Of a stretch of 64,000 nucleotides of DNA, positions 11,208 to 23,210 are shown in pieces. Every line of letters begins with the position of its first letter. The first letter of the stretch is position 1. Below the pieces are notes generated by a model. The model ran no database searches, was not told the DNA's origin, and saw nothing but the letters and a program-made list of their open reading frames with translations. This DNA is from Siphonodentalium dalli (Eukaryota; Mollusca; Scaphopoda; Gadilida; Siphonodentaliidae): positions 186,042,209 through 186,106,208 of the forward strand of contig CP136064.1 in the NCBI GenBank assembly GCA_032622095.1, written 5' to 3'. Both the position numbers and the translations under genes were made by a program.

Positions 11208-11699
11208 TTATGTGGTGTGCTTTTTGTCGAAAATTTCTAGTCGTTTCTCCAATCGGAGTTTAGTTCGATCTTCGAATGTATCCATGTTTGTAATAACCTT
11301 TTCAATTAGTCTTTCTATCTGATTCATCCACTTGCCGATTTCTTGATTATTTATATTTTCAGTTTCGTTTGCCTCATTTCGATTAGATATTGTACCTGCC
11401 ACATCATTTTCACGTTTGCATCCATCTTTACCTTCTCCCTTTTCATTATCTAAGTTATTTACTGGATGATTAGTGTCTACCTTCCGGCATCGTTTGCAGT
11501 GCCACTGTATAGCTGTTGACTGCACATTTTCCACGTTTTTCGCATCTTCCGCACTTAGTCCCTGACAGCTAAAGTGGTATTGTTGTCTACAACGATCACA
11601 TACTATCTTGTTAACTGGTGATCTGAATTTACCTTTACATGCAAAACAGCATGGAAAGCATATTTCCAGTCGGGTGCCTTGTTCCGATCGTTCGGTCAT
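11208..11699 (-). pseudogene. LINE-C ORF1, N-terminal part with PHD finger
   Basis: The 163-codon frame starts with a Cys/His array: CFPCCFACKGKF, VCDRCRQQYHFSCQGL and WHCKRCRK. The spacing is that of a PHD zinc finger (C4HC3). An acidic, Asn-rich linker and a coiled-coil start follow (QIERLIEKV to KRLEIF). PHD fingers in ORF1 are known in CR1-like LINEs. The reading is interrupted at about 11230 by LINE-A and resumes on the same strand at about 4696 in the coiled coil. The ORF2 of LINE-C was not found. Confidence 0.7.
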
Positions 11700-12097
11700 A
11701 CCGAAAAGTTGTCTTATACTGCCACAGAATAAGCAAACTTTCCACCGTTGCTAAGCATCTTCCATTGCGTGTAAACTTTCTGAATTAAAACATCCATATA
11801 TCCTCCAAGAATGAGTTCCAATTAACCTCTTTAGAATCTAACAGATTGTCTTCTTCTATATATATTTAGTACTACATGCTATACTTGTGTTTATAGTTTA
11901 AACGTGCTTAGTTATTTTAAAACGTTAATTTTACGGAGCATTTATTTTTTCAATCCTGTCTTCTATTGTGACGTCACACCTTCCTATTTGATATTATGAA
12001 CTGTATAGTATTTGCCTTCTAAATTTATCTCAGTAACTGCCTAGTCCGGATTCGTTTATAATAGCTTTAATACCGATGCACCTATATCTTGCAGATC
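11700..12097 (+). promoter_or_regulatory. upstream region of the GNAT gene with a likely 3' splice site
   Basis: CCTATATCTTGCAG ends at 12094, three bases before the ATG. It looks like a splice acceptor, so a 5' untranslated exon probably lies upstream. I could not place that exon or a promoter. Confidence 0.35.
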
Positions 12098-12299
12098 ATG
12101 GAGGGTGATAACGGCAATCACAGTCTGCTCGAAAATATCCGAATCCGCGACGCACGAGTGGAAGATGCAGATAATCTACATGAACTCGTGCTGAAGGAGA
12201 TTCCAAAATGGTGGTTTTCTATAGACTATTTCAAAACAGTCGTGGCATCCATGGAAGGGTGCTATCTGTTAGCAGAAACGTCCGACGGTGCTGTCTGCG
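12098..12299 (+). CDS. GNAT-family N-acetyltransferase, exon 1
   Basis: This exon encodes residues 1-67 plus the first base of codon 68. The protein probably transfers an acyl group from acetyl-CoA to an unknown small amine. The exon shows the start of a GNAT fold: IRIRDARVEDADNLHELV, then the beta strands leading to YLLAETSDG. The start is ATG at 12098 (ATC ATG GAG), the first Met after the likely acceptor at 12094. The donor is GTGAGT at 12300-12305. Joined to the exon at 24140 the frame stays open for 313 residues, a usual length for two-domain GNAT proteins. The substrate is unknown. Confidence 0.8.
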
Positions 12300-12865
12300 G
12301 TGAGTTTGACATGGATATACCGAATTGCTTCTGATGCGATCTCTTCGATTTACAATAGAGCTGAGAAATTAACTGAGATAAAAATCACACAGGTGTCTCC
12401 CTTTTGCTTTTTGTAGGCAATTATCCTCTTATCTCCACAAGCCGCGGGAAATTACGGAATGTTTCACCTATCCTATATAAGTGTAATTCATAAACGTCCG
12501 TGTAAGGAACTTCGTTTTAAAATTCGCCTACATGTAAATAATCGATTTATATTAACGTTTTCCGATAACAGCTATACAGATCTTTATCTTGTAAAATGAC
12601 CAGGTTCTAAAGTTAACTGGACATTGCACATATACACAGCAAAACAAAATCGTATTCCTATGCTAGTTACACGTTTTGTTATAGGTTAGACATAACACAT
12701 CTGAACTTACAGTACGGGGTATAAGTGTCGTTGAATTGATCTGGTCATGTAACTTTCGTTTCCAACGGCAACACATGTTATAATTCAACCGCCTCTGTAA
12801 CTTAACCCGGATATTGTCAAATGCTCACACAATGCCAGACGTATATTTCTTTCACTAAAGCCGAC

Positions 12866-13142
12866 CAACACTTATAGAGGATCTCACATGAGTTTCTATT
12901 TTATGCGGAATTTATCAACCGAGTTCACTAAATTCGATTTGAGCCGAGGTTTACGAGGCTCAAATTGAATGTAGTGGACGAGGTTGATAAATTACGTATA
13001 AAATAGAACGAGTTTGAGATACATTTTATCACATGATCAAAAAAACGCGAAGCAACGCGAAATATTCATCGAAAAGAACAATCATAAACTTCCGCAATCG
13101 CAAGTCATTTAAATAATGGCGTGACGTCATCGCACGCGCTAA
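12866..13142 (+). repeat. foldback repeat family R6, copy 1
   Basis: It runs from TATAGAGGATCTCACATGAG to GTGACGTCATCGCACGCGCT. Inside is an inverted repeat of about 50-bp arms (TATTTTATGCGGAATTTATC against GATAAATTACGTATAAAATA). A second copy lies inverted at 54655-54945. It contains a CRE-like TGACGTCA. It has no coding capacity and is probably a MITE. Confidence 0.65.
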
Positions 13143-13224
13143 TATTATAATTTATACCCGTGTGTCTTACCAATACTTTTGAAGCTGGTTTTGTGGGTTA
13201 ATTATGTGATAAAATTCGTTAAAT

Positions 13225-13525
13225 ATGACATTACTATCTATTGGATTTGTTATATTTAAATATGGAAATAAGCATTATACATATTCAGATGAGCTCACTT
13301 TAACGATAAATCCCTGGCTATATTCTGACAGATGTCATCCGCCGGAGACCCCAGCAATCGATTTCAGCGAGTGGTCAATAGTCATTACCATGCAGCCAGG
13401 GGAGATACAAAAAGGGCGCACAGAAGTTGTGGATTACAATAGACATCGATAATATAATAGTGTGGGCGACTTCTTGTCTAGGAAAATCGAGTTATATCGG
13501 CCTCGCAACACCCCCCCCCCCCCAA
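13225..13525 (+). repeat. dispersed repeat R3, copy 1
   Basis: The motif GTCATCCGCCGGAGACCCCAG with following TGGTCA.T.GTCATTACCA recurs at 15345-15405 and, more diverged, at 16078-16145. This copy ends at a C13 run (13511-13523). The short open frame across it is not a gene. Confidence 0.45.
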
Positions 13526-14216
13526 CAAATCGTCTTCAATGGAACCTCAGTAAACATATCGCTCACCGAAAAGATATCGATCATTTATCGTCGATGCATG
13601 TTATAAATTACAAGAACTGATCACGATCAACAATAAAAGAAATACATTTATAGAAAAACAGTCGAATGGACCGCTCATATTATGAGAATTATGTTTATAC
13701 TACATTTACACATGGACCTGGTCCAGTAGTCCAGTCGATATTCTAGCAACATGCTTGATCTAAGGTAATGAAACAGACATGCACTCTGAATATGTACTTT
13801 GAAAATTTCAAAATATTGTGTTCTGAAAAAGATTGCTCAGATGCCACGAAAAACAATTTGTTCTCATAAATATTTTAATAGACTTGTTATAATATATATT
13901 CATGCCATGTGTGCTGGGGAAATCGTATGAGCATCACATGCATATATATATAGATGTACAACTCATCAACAATGTGGAAATATCCCCACTGTCCCACAGA
14001 ACCCATACACTGTCCCATCCGCCCCTGTTTCCATATATATAATAATGACATGATGTGTGTGTGGGCGTATTGATGTAGCTACATGTACATGCAACTGGTG
14101 GGATAAAGCGATGGTGTTAAGAAATATAGCTTTTTAGTCTCTCAGATTGACATTTTTATGCACGTGGAAAATACGTATAATTAAAGGGACCGTCAGTATC
14201 TATAATTATATAATTA
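13526..14216. other. gene-free intron DNA
   Basis: Nothing was recognised except a block near 14060-14150 (GATGTAGCTACATGTACATG) that has a relative at about 20210-20280. Confidence 0.35.
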
Positions 14217-14631
14217 CTAGCAGATTAGCCCGCCACTGGCGGGATTGGTCCCATGGCTTTGGTCGATCCATTAATTTTTGTTTTTCAAGGTAACCCCGTA
14301 CAGGTCATTTGTGGGTACCCGTTTCAAGGTCAAGGTCACCTCAGGCGGACAAACTGACCCGACGAAAATCTCTCCCGTCCCTTGGAATCTTCCCCGTCCC
14401 TTCGAAGCCCAAAGTATGAAATTTCGTCTGGATTGGTCCCATGGCTTTGGTCGATCCATTAATGTTTGTTTTTCAAGGTAACCCCGTACAGGCACACCGA
14501 CAGCATGCTATCATTTGCGGGTTCCCGTTTCAAGGTCATGTTCGGTGGACAAAATAACCCGACAAAAATTTGTATAATCAGAAACCATATCGGACGAACG
14601 GATGGACAGACTTGATCTATCAATGCATAGA
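14217..14631 (-). mobile_element. short non-autonomous Helitron
   Basis: On the - strand it starts TC after an A (14631) and ends in the hairpin CCCGCCAGTGGCGGG, then CTAATCTG, CTAG and T (14217-14220). This meets the Helitron rule of insertion between A and T. The interior has a direct repeat with period 188 bp (14244 and 14432 on, CCCATGGCTTTGGTCGATCC). It resembles the Helitron at 53004-53918 in its AAGGTCAAGGTCA and GACCCG blocks. Confidence 0.65.
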
Positions 14632-15289
14632 TGACATCATGTTGTAGTGGACGAGTCACATCGCGTAGTGACACTTTAAGAAAAATGGGTGATTCTAACC
14701 GTCGCCCCACATGCATGCCGTCACCGGATGACGCGAAAGTGCTGAGCGAGAATTCCATTAGAATCTCAGTTAAAAAGCAACTCGAAACTCAATACTATAG
14801 AAACATTTGAAAAGTAGTTGATGACTCTATCGCATGTTTCTGTTTCTTGTGGACAATATATTATACGTATGTTATTGCATTAGGTGTGACCATGGCATTT
14901 GTTTACAATGTTTTTTTTTAAATCACGGATAGTTTATTGCTAAAAATTGAACTTGAGGTGCATTTATTTTCTGAAAGTTTGCCAATTTACTGTCGGCCCA
15001 TCAACCAAATCCGGAGATCGTCCAACGGAAAATCATGTTGTGGCAATTTATTTTCTGAGATGGATTAATAGTAGATAGTAAATGTTTAAAATAAAGTTAT
15101 ATCGTTGTAATTATATTCCACGGATGTCGTTTTTCGATTGATATATGAGCGTTTAGATGTTTCAGTGGGTGGGCGAACAACATAGTATAATTCCAAAATT
15201 CGTGGAATTATACAGTATGTAGTTCTCCCACAGAGACATAATTATATAGGCCTACGCTCATAGATCAATCTAAAAACGACGTTAATGGC
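14632..15289. other. gene-free intron DNA
   Basis: No gene or clear repeat is seen. An inverted pair near 15125 and 15275 (ACGTCGTTTTTAGATTGAT-like) suggests an old MITE. Confidence 0.3.
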
Positions 15290-15480
15290 ATACATAAGCG
15301 CATTATATGTTCATTGTGACAACTCCTTGATTATACAGATATATGTCATCTGCCGGAGACCCCAACGCGATCGATTTATGTGGGTGGTCATTTGTCATTA
15401 CCATGAGACGTAATACACGAAACGAATGGCAATATTGAGAAACGAATGATGTGATGTAGTATAATCCAAGTCCTGCATGG
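15290..15480 (+). repeat. dispersed repeat R3, copy 2
   Basis: It shares GTCATCTGCCGGAGACCCCA and TGGTCATTTGTCATTACCA with 13225-13525, and GAACGAATGATGTGATGTAGT-like text with the copy at 16010-16225. Confidence 0.45.
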
Positions 15481-16009
15481 GGTCTGTGATATAAACCTTC
15501 TGTATGTGTGTAAATTATAAAACGATAACAATGGCAGACATTGGTGATTTCCATAAATCGTTTCTATATATAACATTTGGACACCTGTTGCATACTTAAC
15601 TACTACTGATAAGAATTATGATTAGCTAACAGTAGTCGAAAATATTTCTGACAGTCTAAAAAACTGTTCGCGGAATTGACTACTACGAGTCCATTTGTGA
15701 GAAAATACTGCCACTCACAGTAGGGTGATATAGTTATGTTTGTCCTGATTATTTTGAACTTGATTATGTTGTTATCAGGTCATATTCAGTTGTAGGTTCG
15801 ATTATTTCAATGCAAAGTTCGCGTGCCCATGACTGGCTTCTCGAAACCGTAATCGGATACATATAACTACACGAATACATGACAAAACGACAACTGACAC
15901 AACTGACCTTTCTAGTATTGTCGATTTGAGACTCGAACGTTTGCAGTCTTACAATGTACACATTGTTTATGCCGTGGGAAATCCCAATAACTTAAGAGAC
16001 TGTCAGCAT

Positions 16010-16225
16010 CTACAATTGTCTAAAAACTATACATATGTTCATTATGAGGTTATTTCGACGACGAATCCCTGAAGATCCAGCCATTTGCCGAAGACCCCAG
16101 CGCGATCCAATTCCGCTGGTGGTAATTATTTTGCCGGTTATTACCAGGCGAACTAATGTCAGTATACAGCGGGGGGGGGGGGGGGGGGGCTCGAACGATG
16201 TGATGTAGTGCCCAAGCCTGAACAA
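16010..16225 (+). repeat. dispersed repeat R3, copy 3
   Basis: This is a diverged copy (GCCATTTGCCGAAGACCCCAG). It contains a G19 run at 16171-16189 and ends just before the first Harbinger element. Confidence 0.4.
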
Positions 16226-16241
16226 CTACAGCCCTGTCTTA

Positions 16242-17499
16242 TGGTGCGTTCACATGAAGCTGCAAGAAAATATCTGCAAGAAAATATCAGGTACAATTGT
16301 ACCCTGTTATTTTCTTGCTGCAAAGATTACGCTTGTGAAAACGCGGCGGTTTGGGTATAGCGTTGATATATATATCTAGCTCAATCATAACAGTATTAAT
16401 CTTGGTGGTTCAAGTGAATTGCGTCCGGTAAACAACCTATAGTCCATATTGGCAATTCATTACATTGTGAAATTTCAAACTCAACATATATTACCGTAGT
16501 CGGTGGGATGAGGCACCAACCGACCTGAAGTCACGTTGCTGCTCTCGTGCATACACACCTTCGATATATGATATAATGGTGACATCATTTGGAAATAGGT
16601 TCACTCCTGTTATAATTTCAAAGTACATGCATATGTGGGATGACAAAAATTATTATGGTTTTGTGGCAATCGGATGACCGAGACCCCATATGAAGTTTTC
16701 TAGAGTTATCGATTTGGCTTGGTTCGTGGGGTTGTGGTGTATATTACATTACAAAATATACAGGGGTGCATGTGTGGACATGGGACCCCCCCTCACTATG
16801 CTCAAATTTTTCACTAGTTGGAAATTTAAAACCTGACAAAATATTAGTTGGAAATTTCACACCAACAATGAGTTGAGATTGTTCTGGTAGTCTGATTTTC
16901 CAACCAGTAATGCATGTGGAATTTGTTGTTTTACACCAACATTTACATTTCTACTACTTTTGGTCAAAATAGTGGTTTGATATATCCTGGAGGTCCCTCC
17001 CTCCCCGGTGTTCAGTCAAAATTTCACGTTAAAAACAAGGCATGCGAGGTACCAGTTGGGAAATTCAAAGCCGAGGGGAGGGGTGCAAATTTAATTATGT
17101 GATCTTGGTATTTGGGCCTGGTTCAAGGGGGGATTGCAGTTGGAAATCCAACATGAACATCCTCTATAGAAATACGTCCCTACACACACTCCATATAATA
17201 CTTCAGCGATTCTGTCAACTCATCTAAAAATGGAATTACCAAGTCAGTAATGTTGTTGCAACAGACGATACTATGTGATTGATCATAACTATAGTGCGTG
17301 AACTGTTACCATCGTATCCCTTTAAGATTATTTAACGGATAGCGATAACCACCAATCATGGTGAACTCATATCACCCACAGGCGACAACATATCAGTGCA
17401 CTGCCTCCATCGGATATTTTCCTGTATTATTGTTTGCATTGGTCAAGTAAGTCACGTGGGGCATACCTGATATTTTCTTGCCCGTCAGTGAACGCACCA
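16242..17499. mobile_element. Harbinger-type element, tandem copy 1
   Basis: The ends are inverted: TGGTGCGTTCAC at the left, GTGAACGCACCA at the right. They are flanked by TTA (16239-16241 and 17500-17502), the 3-bp target of PIF/Harbinger elements. Subterminal GCAAGAAAATATC repeats follow the left end and GATATTTTCTTGC precedes the right. No intact transposase is present. The interior has several TTGGAAATTTC motifs. Confidence 0.75.
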
Positions 17500-17502
17500 T
17501 TA

Positions 17503-18657
17503 GGGCGCGTACACATGAAGCTGCAAGAAAATATCTGCAAGAAAATATCAGGTAAAATTGCACACTGATATTTTCTTGCTGCAAAGATTACGCCCGTGAG
17601 AACGCGGCGGTTTAGACGGCGTTGATTGATTGAGCTCAATCAGAACAATATTACCCATGCTGGTTCAAGTGAATTGCGTCCGGTAAATAACCTATAGTCC
17701 ATTTTGGCAATTCATAGCTGTGTGAAATTTCCAAATGTTGACATGTATTACCGAAGTCGGTGGGATTAGGCACCAACCGACATGTAGCAACGTTGCTGAT
17801 CTCATGCATAAAGATCTTCTGCATAACGAGAAAGTGGTCACGTTATTTGGAAATTTGGAAATGTTATAATTTCATAGTGGTGTACATATGTGGGTTGACA
17901 AATGTTGTTATGGTTTTGTGGCACATCGGATGACCCCACCCCCATTGAGACCCCATATGAAGTTTTCAGGAGATTGTTTCTTGGTTCATGGGGCTGTGGT
18001 GTACATTACGTTATCGAACTTACATTAGTGCATGTGGGGACATGAGACCCCCGCCAACTATGCATGGCCAAAGTGTTCACCAGTTGGAAACAATATTTGC
18101 ATTTCTTCCTACTTTGGTCAAAATATTGGTTTGGAATTTCTTCTAGGCCCCTCCCTCCCCGGTGTCCAGTCAAAATTCAAGGCATATAAGGTACCAGATG
18201 GGAAATTCAAAGACGATGGAAGGTGTGCAATTAAATTATGTGATCTTGGGTCTTTGGCCCGGTTCAAGAGGGGGGGGGGGGTGCAGTTGGAAATCCACGG
18301 ACATCCTCCGTCAGCGGAAACCTTCAAATGATATATATCCCCACACATATCCATATAATAGCTCAGCGATTATGTCAAACAATCCAAAATGGAATTACGA
18401 AGTCAATTGTTGAAACAGGTGATAATATTGATGGATCATAACTCGAGTGCGTGAACGGTTACCAGCGTGTCCCTTGTAGAGATTAGTTAACGGATACCGA
18501 TGGCCACCAATCAAGGTGAACACATATATTACCAACTGGCGATAAAATATCAGCCCGCTGTCTTCGTCGGATATTTTCCGGTATTATTTATTTCATTGGT
18601 CAAGTAAGTCACATGGGGCATACCTGATATTTTCTTGCCCGCCATGTGTACACGCCC
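17503..18657. mobile_element. Harbinger-type element, tandem copy 2
   Basis: It begins GGGCGCGTACACATGAAGC and ends ATGTGTACACGCCC. It is flanked by TTA at 17500-17502 (shared with copy 1) and 18658-18660 (shared with copy 3). It is the same family as its neighbours and non-coding. A G12 run lies at 18270-18281. Confidence 0.75.
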
Positions 18658-18660
18658 TTA

Positions 18661-20186
18661 GGGCGCGTACACATGAAGCTGCAAGAAAATATCTGCAAGA
18701 AAATATCAGGTACAATTGTACTCTGATATTTTCTTGCTGCAAAGATTACGCCCGTGAGAAAGCGGCGGGTTATATTGCATTGATTGAGCTCAATGTGACT
18801 AGTGTTAGTCGTGTTTGTTGAAGTGAATTACTGCGGACAAACAACCTATAGTCCATATCGAATATTCATACAGTTATAAAGTGTTATGGAAAATTTAAAA
18901 TGCCACCTATTTTAACGAGAAAGGAACGCGCCCTCGTCGTTGAAGTAGGGATGTGTGTTCTTCATGAACACACGAAACAACATCTAAACAGACGTTGGTG
19001 TGTTCGGCTCTGGGCCACATCCCACATGCGAGAAGTGCGAGGAGCCGCCAACAATGTCTTATTCAAAACGTACATAGAGTCCAAATTAAAGTAAAACTAA
19101 GTCAAGGCATGTTTGGTACCAAATTATAAAGTATCCCCATACACGCAGGGACGTGGCTAGTGTGTTTCCGTTGGGGTATCCACCTTGGGAAATTCCAACT
19201 GCACCCCCCCCCCCCTTGAATCAGAATCAGACCAAACACAAGTTTTCCATAATTCCATTTGCACCCCCTTGCACCTCAGTGCCCTTAGGCCTAATATTAG
19301 ACCATGGTTCGGCCCGGTGTGCGAAAATTTTGCAATCTTAACAAGAAAATCGCAAAATCCTACCATCTAGACTATCCTCAAGCATTCCTAGAGTTGGAAA
19401 TTTCAAACCTGACACCACACTTAGGTTGGAAAATTTACAACTGATGACAATTCCAATGACAATGTTGACCAAATGTATGACAATATTGTTTTCTTAAATT
19501 AACTAGCAGTTTTTTACTTTTGACTGGCCATGTGGGAGGGACCAGGACACAAGCTTTCCAAGTGTTGGAAATTTCCAACCTGTCACCCCCCTGCATGAGG
19601 TTGGAAAGTTTCCAACTGATAACCATTTCAGACCATAATTTTTTACCAAAAATAGGAAAATATGCAAATATTGGTCCAAAAAAAATAATCCCCCCCCCCC
19701 CAAGATTTAAAAAAAAAATCAAACTACAAGAATATTTTCAACCTATTGTTGGTGTGAAATTTCCAACTAATGTTTTGGCAGGTATGAAATTTCCAACCGT
19801 TGAAAATTTTGACCAAAGTTGGGGGTGAAACACCCCCTCCCCCACACCCCCGTCGCCACGTATCTGCGCACACGTATAGACATGTATATATATAATACAT
19901 CAGCGGTTCTGACGTCCAATACAAATGGAAATACGTAGTTTGTTGAAACAGCCGATACTATTGATGGATCAAAACTCGCGCGCTTGAATTGTCACGATCA
20001 TATCCCCGCGAGATTAGTTAACGGATACCGATGGCCACCTATCAAGGTGAACACATATCACCAATTGGCGATAAAATATCAGCGCGCTGCCTTCGTCGGA
20101 TATTTTCCTGTATTATTTATTTCATTGGTCAAGTAAGTCACATGTGGCATACCTGATATTTTCTTGCTGGCCATGTGTACGCGCCC
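18661..20186. mobile_element. Harbinger-type element, tandem copy 3
   Basis: It begins GGGCGCGTACACATGAAGC and ends CATGTGTACGCGCCC, flanked by TTA at 18658-18660 and 20187-20189. It keeps a transposase fragment (18900-19094), which explains its greater length. C12 runs lie at 19204-19215 and 19690-19701. Confidence 0.75.
18900..19094 (+). pseudogene. Harbinger transposase fragment
   Basis: This 64-codon frame contains NRRWCVRLWATSHMREVRGA followed by NNVLFKTYIESKLK. It resembles the N-terminal RRWWVRPW motif and the following segment of Harbinger nuclease proteins. The DDE catalytic region is absent. Only this copy of the three retains it. Confidence 0.5.
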
Positions 20187-20189
20187 TTA

Positions 20190-20851
20190 ATGTTATGATG
20201 TTGGCGTGTCCTGCCGATGTAACTACATGTACGTGTAGGGACAAATTGACGCTTTTAAGAAACATGCAGTATACCGTTATTTTTGTATATTTGTATATTT
20301 TAACACCACAAAACTACCATTTGTACGTTTTGTATACCAGAAAATAATTAGATCGTGTCAGTTGATGAGCAAAAAGTACGTTATTATGGTCAGATATAGA
20401 CTTTCAAAGGGGTACGTTTACACTCTTCACTGCTAAATGGTGTCGTGTGATGGGTCGTTGATGCTATTGCCATTTTCCAATGGAAATATAACGGGAATAT
20501 CATGAAAACCATAACACTGACTACGTTCAACGGCTATATCATTCACAATCCTGGAACACCATACATTGTTTCAAGCTTAGAGATACAATGGTTCTGATGT
20601 ATATTACAAATCTCTGAGTTTCAGTTATGAATAATGGCCGAATGCTAGAGTGGTGAAGTAGATCCGTACTAGTGCAGTACCGATCGACGTATAGCACACA
20701 GCGTGACATTTTACGTCCATCCCGGTACTCAGTACGGACGTATACTAACCGAGAGGATAACACGTTTGGATGTTTTTGTCAGGCTAGATATATAAATCCA
20801 TTTATTATCTCTAAAAAGCGTCCGTGTTTTCGTTTCCCAACAAAACTATAG
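20190..20851. other. gene-free intron DNA
   Basis: No gene is seen. It starts with a block related to 14060-14150. Confidence 0.35.
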
Positions 20852-21428
20852 TTAAAGACATATCATGGACTTCGGGTGCGTGAAACTGATCAGTTATATA
20901 GAATTCATGGCGCTATGCAAACTGCATTAAGGGATGTAGCATTCTACTAACATCTGTGAAAATCTCAAGCAAATTGACTGTACCATGTACTCCATAGATG
21001 TTTTGAACTACGTTCAATTGCAAATATTTACATCTCGATTCGGGACGTGATGTGAAAGACTCAGGTAGGGTGATTAAATAGAAATGGAGAATAATCTTGA
21101 TCGAAGTAGTTATTTTCACAAATATTACATCCAAATTTACAACACACACCGTCATTCTTATATATTAATTACATGCAGCGACTTTCGATGGCGAAATCGT
21201 TTTCGTTAGTTTATCGCCGATAGTTTCGTCCCGAATCAGGATGTACAAATTTACAATTGAGCGTATAGTTCAGACAATGTTACCTATGAAATGGTTCTGT
21301 CGATTTGCTTGAGATTTTCGGCGATGTTAGTACATGTAGAATGCATGCTACATTCCGTCAGTTTGCATAGCGCCTGAATACCAACTAATCAGTTTCACGC
21401 ACCCGAAAAGTCCATAATATGTCTTTAA
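20852..21428. mobile_element. TTAA element, family T2
   Basis: It has TTAA at both ends (20852-20855 and 21425-21428) and inverted ends of about 130 bp. AGACATATCATGGACTT and CGGGTGCGTGAAACTGAT at the left are mirrored at 21300-21424. It is non-coding. Its right TTAA is also the left TTAA of the next element. Confidence 0.75.
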
Positions 21429-21967
21429 AGGCACGGGCGGCGTTCGTTGCAGAAATATTCGCATTTGTTCAAATCGCCATCAACAGAAGGAATATTAAAA
21501 TATATATAGTTTTGTTCATATGCCAAACATAATCAGCGCGCAGATAGTATATTGTCGTCAAGACTTACGATGGTGTACGTAAACAACTTAAACAAGAGCC
21601 TGCTCGTGTTACAGAAGTTGTGCTTCTGTTTATATAACACAGCGCAATTCTATTGGTTCATCACACACAAATGATATGAACGCTCTTTATTATTTCCATA
21701 TCAGGAAAACAGTAACAAATAACGCTCTTTATGTTTACCATATCCGGATCTAAACAAAAGCCAGGTAACATAACATTTTTTGCTTTTGATTACATAACAA
21801 AGGGGGGGGGGAAACAATTTGACAATAACATACTGTTTATGCCATATTTCTGATTGGTGTAAGAACAAAGTCTTTCTATATTTTACTATTCTTTCTGTTT
21901 ATGGCGGTTTTTGACGGAGATGAATATTTTAACAGCATACCCACCGCCAACGCCCCCGTATCTTTAA
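21425..21967 (+). mobile_element. TTAA MITE, family T1, copy B
   Basis: It begins TTAAAGGCACGGGCGGCG and ends GGCGGTGG-type sequence inverted (CCACCGCCAACGCC), then GTATCTTTAA (TTAA 21964-21967). It is colinear with 7039-7541, including AACGCTCTTTAT twice. It contains a G10 run. Confidence 0.75.
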
Positions 21968-22191
21968 GCATAGCTGCAAGGATTATTGCACAGCATTCCA
22001 AGTTAAGATTAATATTGCTGTCGTTTTGTAGCAACCATGTTAAACAATGTTTAGATACAGTTCAGATGTGTTCTTAAATGTTCCATACAAATAAAGAGAT
22101 CTCATCGAAACGTGACCGTTATATGAAATGATAATTTGCGCACGATAGCGGTACATTTCCTCAGTCACATACACGCTGACAAATTTGATTG

Positions 22192-22580
22192 GCCTGCCAT
22201 ATCAAAACCTGCCGTAAGTCGGGATTTTTTTTACCCTGTGCCAATGCATTCCAATTTTTTACAATTTTAATAATTTTTTCTTGTATTCTTTAACAATGTT
22301 ATAATTTTACCCATACAGAGCCCCAGACAAACATGAACATATGACACTCTTCTATATGCTTCTATATATGTGTGGGGCTCCCTGCAGGGTAATGGATGCT
22401 TTTTTTATTTTATGTCCTAAAAATTGTAAGAAACATTTATTTAAAAAAAATGATAAAATGTTAGGCCAATGCATCTCTTATATATGCGAGGCGACCTATG
22501 GTCGACTCGCATATATAAGAGAATGCATTGGCACAGGGTAAAAAAATCCCGACTTACGACTGGATTTGATATGGCAGGTC
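22192..22580. mobile_element. MITE with nested inverted repeats
   Basis: The outer inverted ends are CCTGCCATATCAAA and TTTGATATGGCAGG. Inside, AAGTCGGGATTTTTTTTACC and TGTGCCAATGCATT are mirrored at 22522-22555. An inner palindrome TCTTATATATGCGAG..CTCGCATATATAAGA (22470-22522) is shared with the TTAA MITE at 60669-61130. It is non-coding. Confidence 0.65.
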
Positions 22581-23210
22581 ACATATATGTTTCACCATTT
22601 ACTAAATGAACAATGATAACTACATTTTGTATGTGACTCATTGAGTTATTCAACAACTGAAAGTTGCCCAAAATTACAATCAAAATAAAGTTTAGTCAAA
22701 ATTGTTGTGTTATCCAAAGTTGTGTTTATGGTTGGGTTAAATTCCAGAAGTTGGGTTCAATTGTTGGGTTAGATTGTTTGGTTTAGATTCGTTTAGTTTA
22801 GTTAATAATCAATGGTTTTCAGTTACGCCCCTTGATAAAGATTCGCTGCATAGTGGATATGAACTCTCTTGTCATATTTTCTTCTCTTTATTGCTATCAG
22901 ACATTCAGACAGGTCGGGGAAATCCTGAAATCGAGGTATCAAACCTTGAATTAAGTACAAAAAACACGATTACGGTTCTATACTAATAAAAGTAATATAA
23001 TTTGGATTATCTCATTTTGCACTATATGCAAGTGAGTCCATGCAACTGATAACATGATTTCGATGAACCTCGATCGGGTTTTGTACTTAATTTGATGTTT
23101 AAACGCCATGGCATCATTTGGAATCTAACATGCCACATTGTTAAATTTGCCGTCGGACATTTTTCGAGTGCTTGGACCCTGTGAATGTTCTCCACATAGT
23201 ACCTATATAT
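22581..23210. other. gene-free intron DNA
   Basis: Contains diverged TTGGGTT-type short repeats around 22730-22800 and nothing else recognisable. Confidence 0.35.

Larger units (their letters stand above)
4697..11228 (+). mobile_element. LINE-A, full-length decayed CR1-type non-LTR retrotransposon
   Basis: In order, the element holds a leader, ORF1 pieces (coiled coil, then a GDSL/SGNH esterase), a TTAA MITE insertion (7039-7541), and ORF2 (AP-like endonuclease, reverse transcriptase, C-terminal Cys/His region). It then has AATAAA and a TTGTATC-type 3' tail. An esterase-bearing ORF1 is known from CR1-like elements. Many frameshifts, stops and a deletion in the reverse transcriptase show it is dead. 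The boundaries rest on the 10-bp duplication. If that is chance, the 3' end is nearer 11160. Confidence 0.7.
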
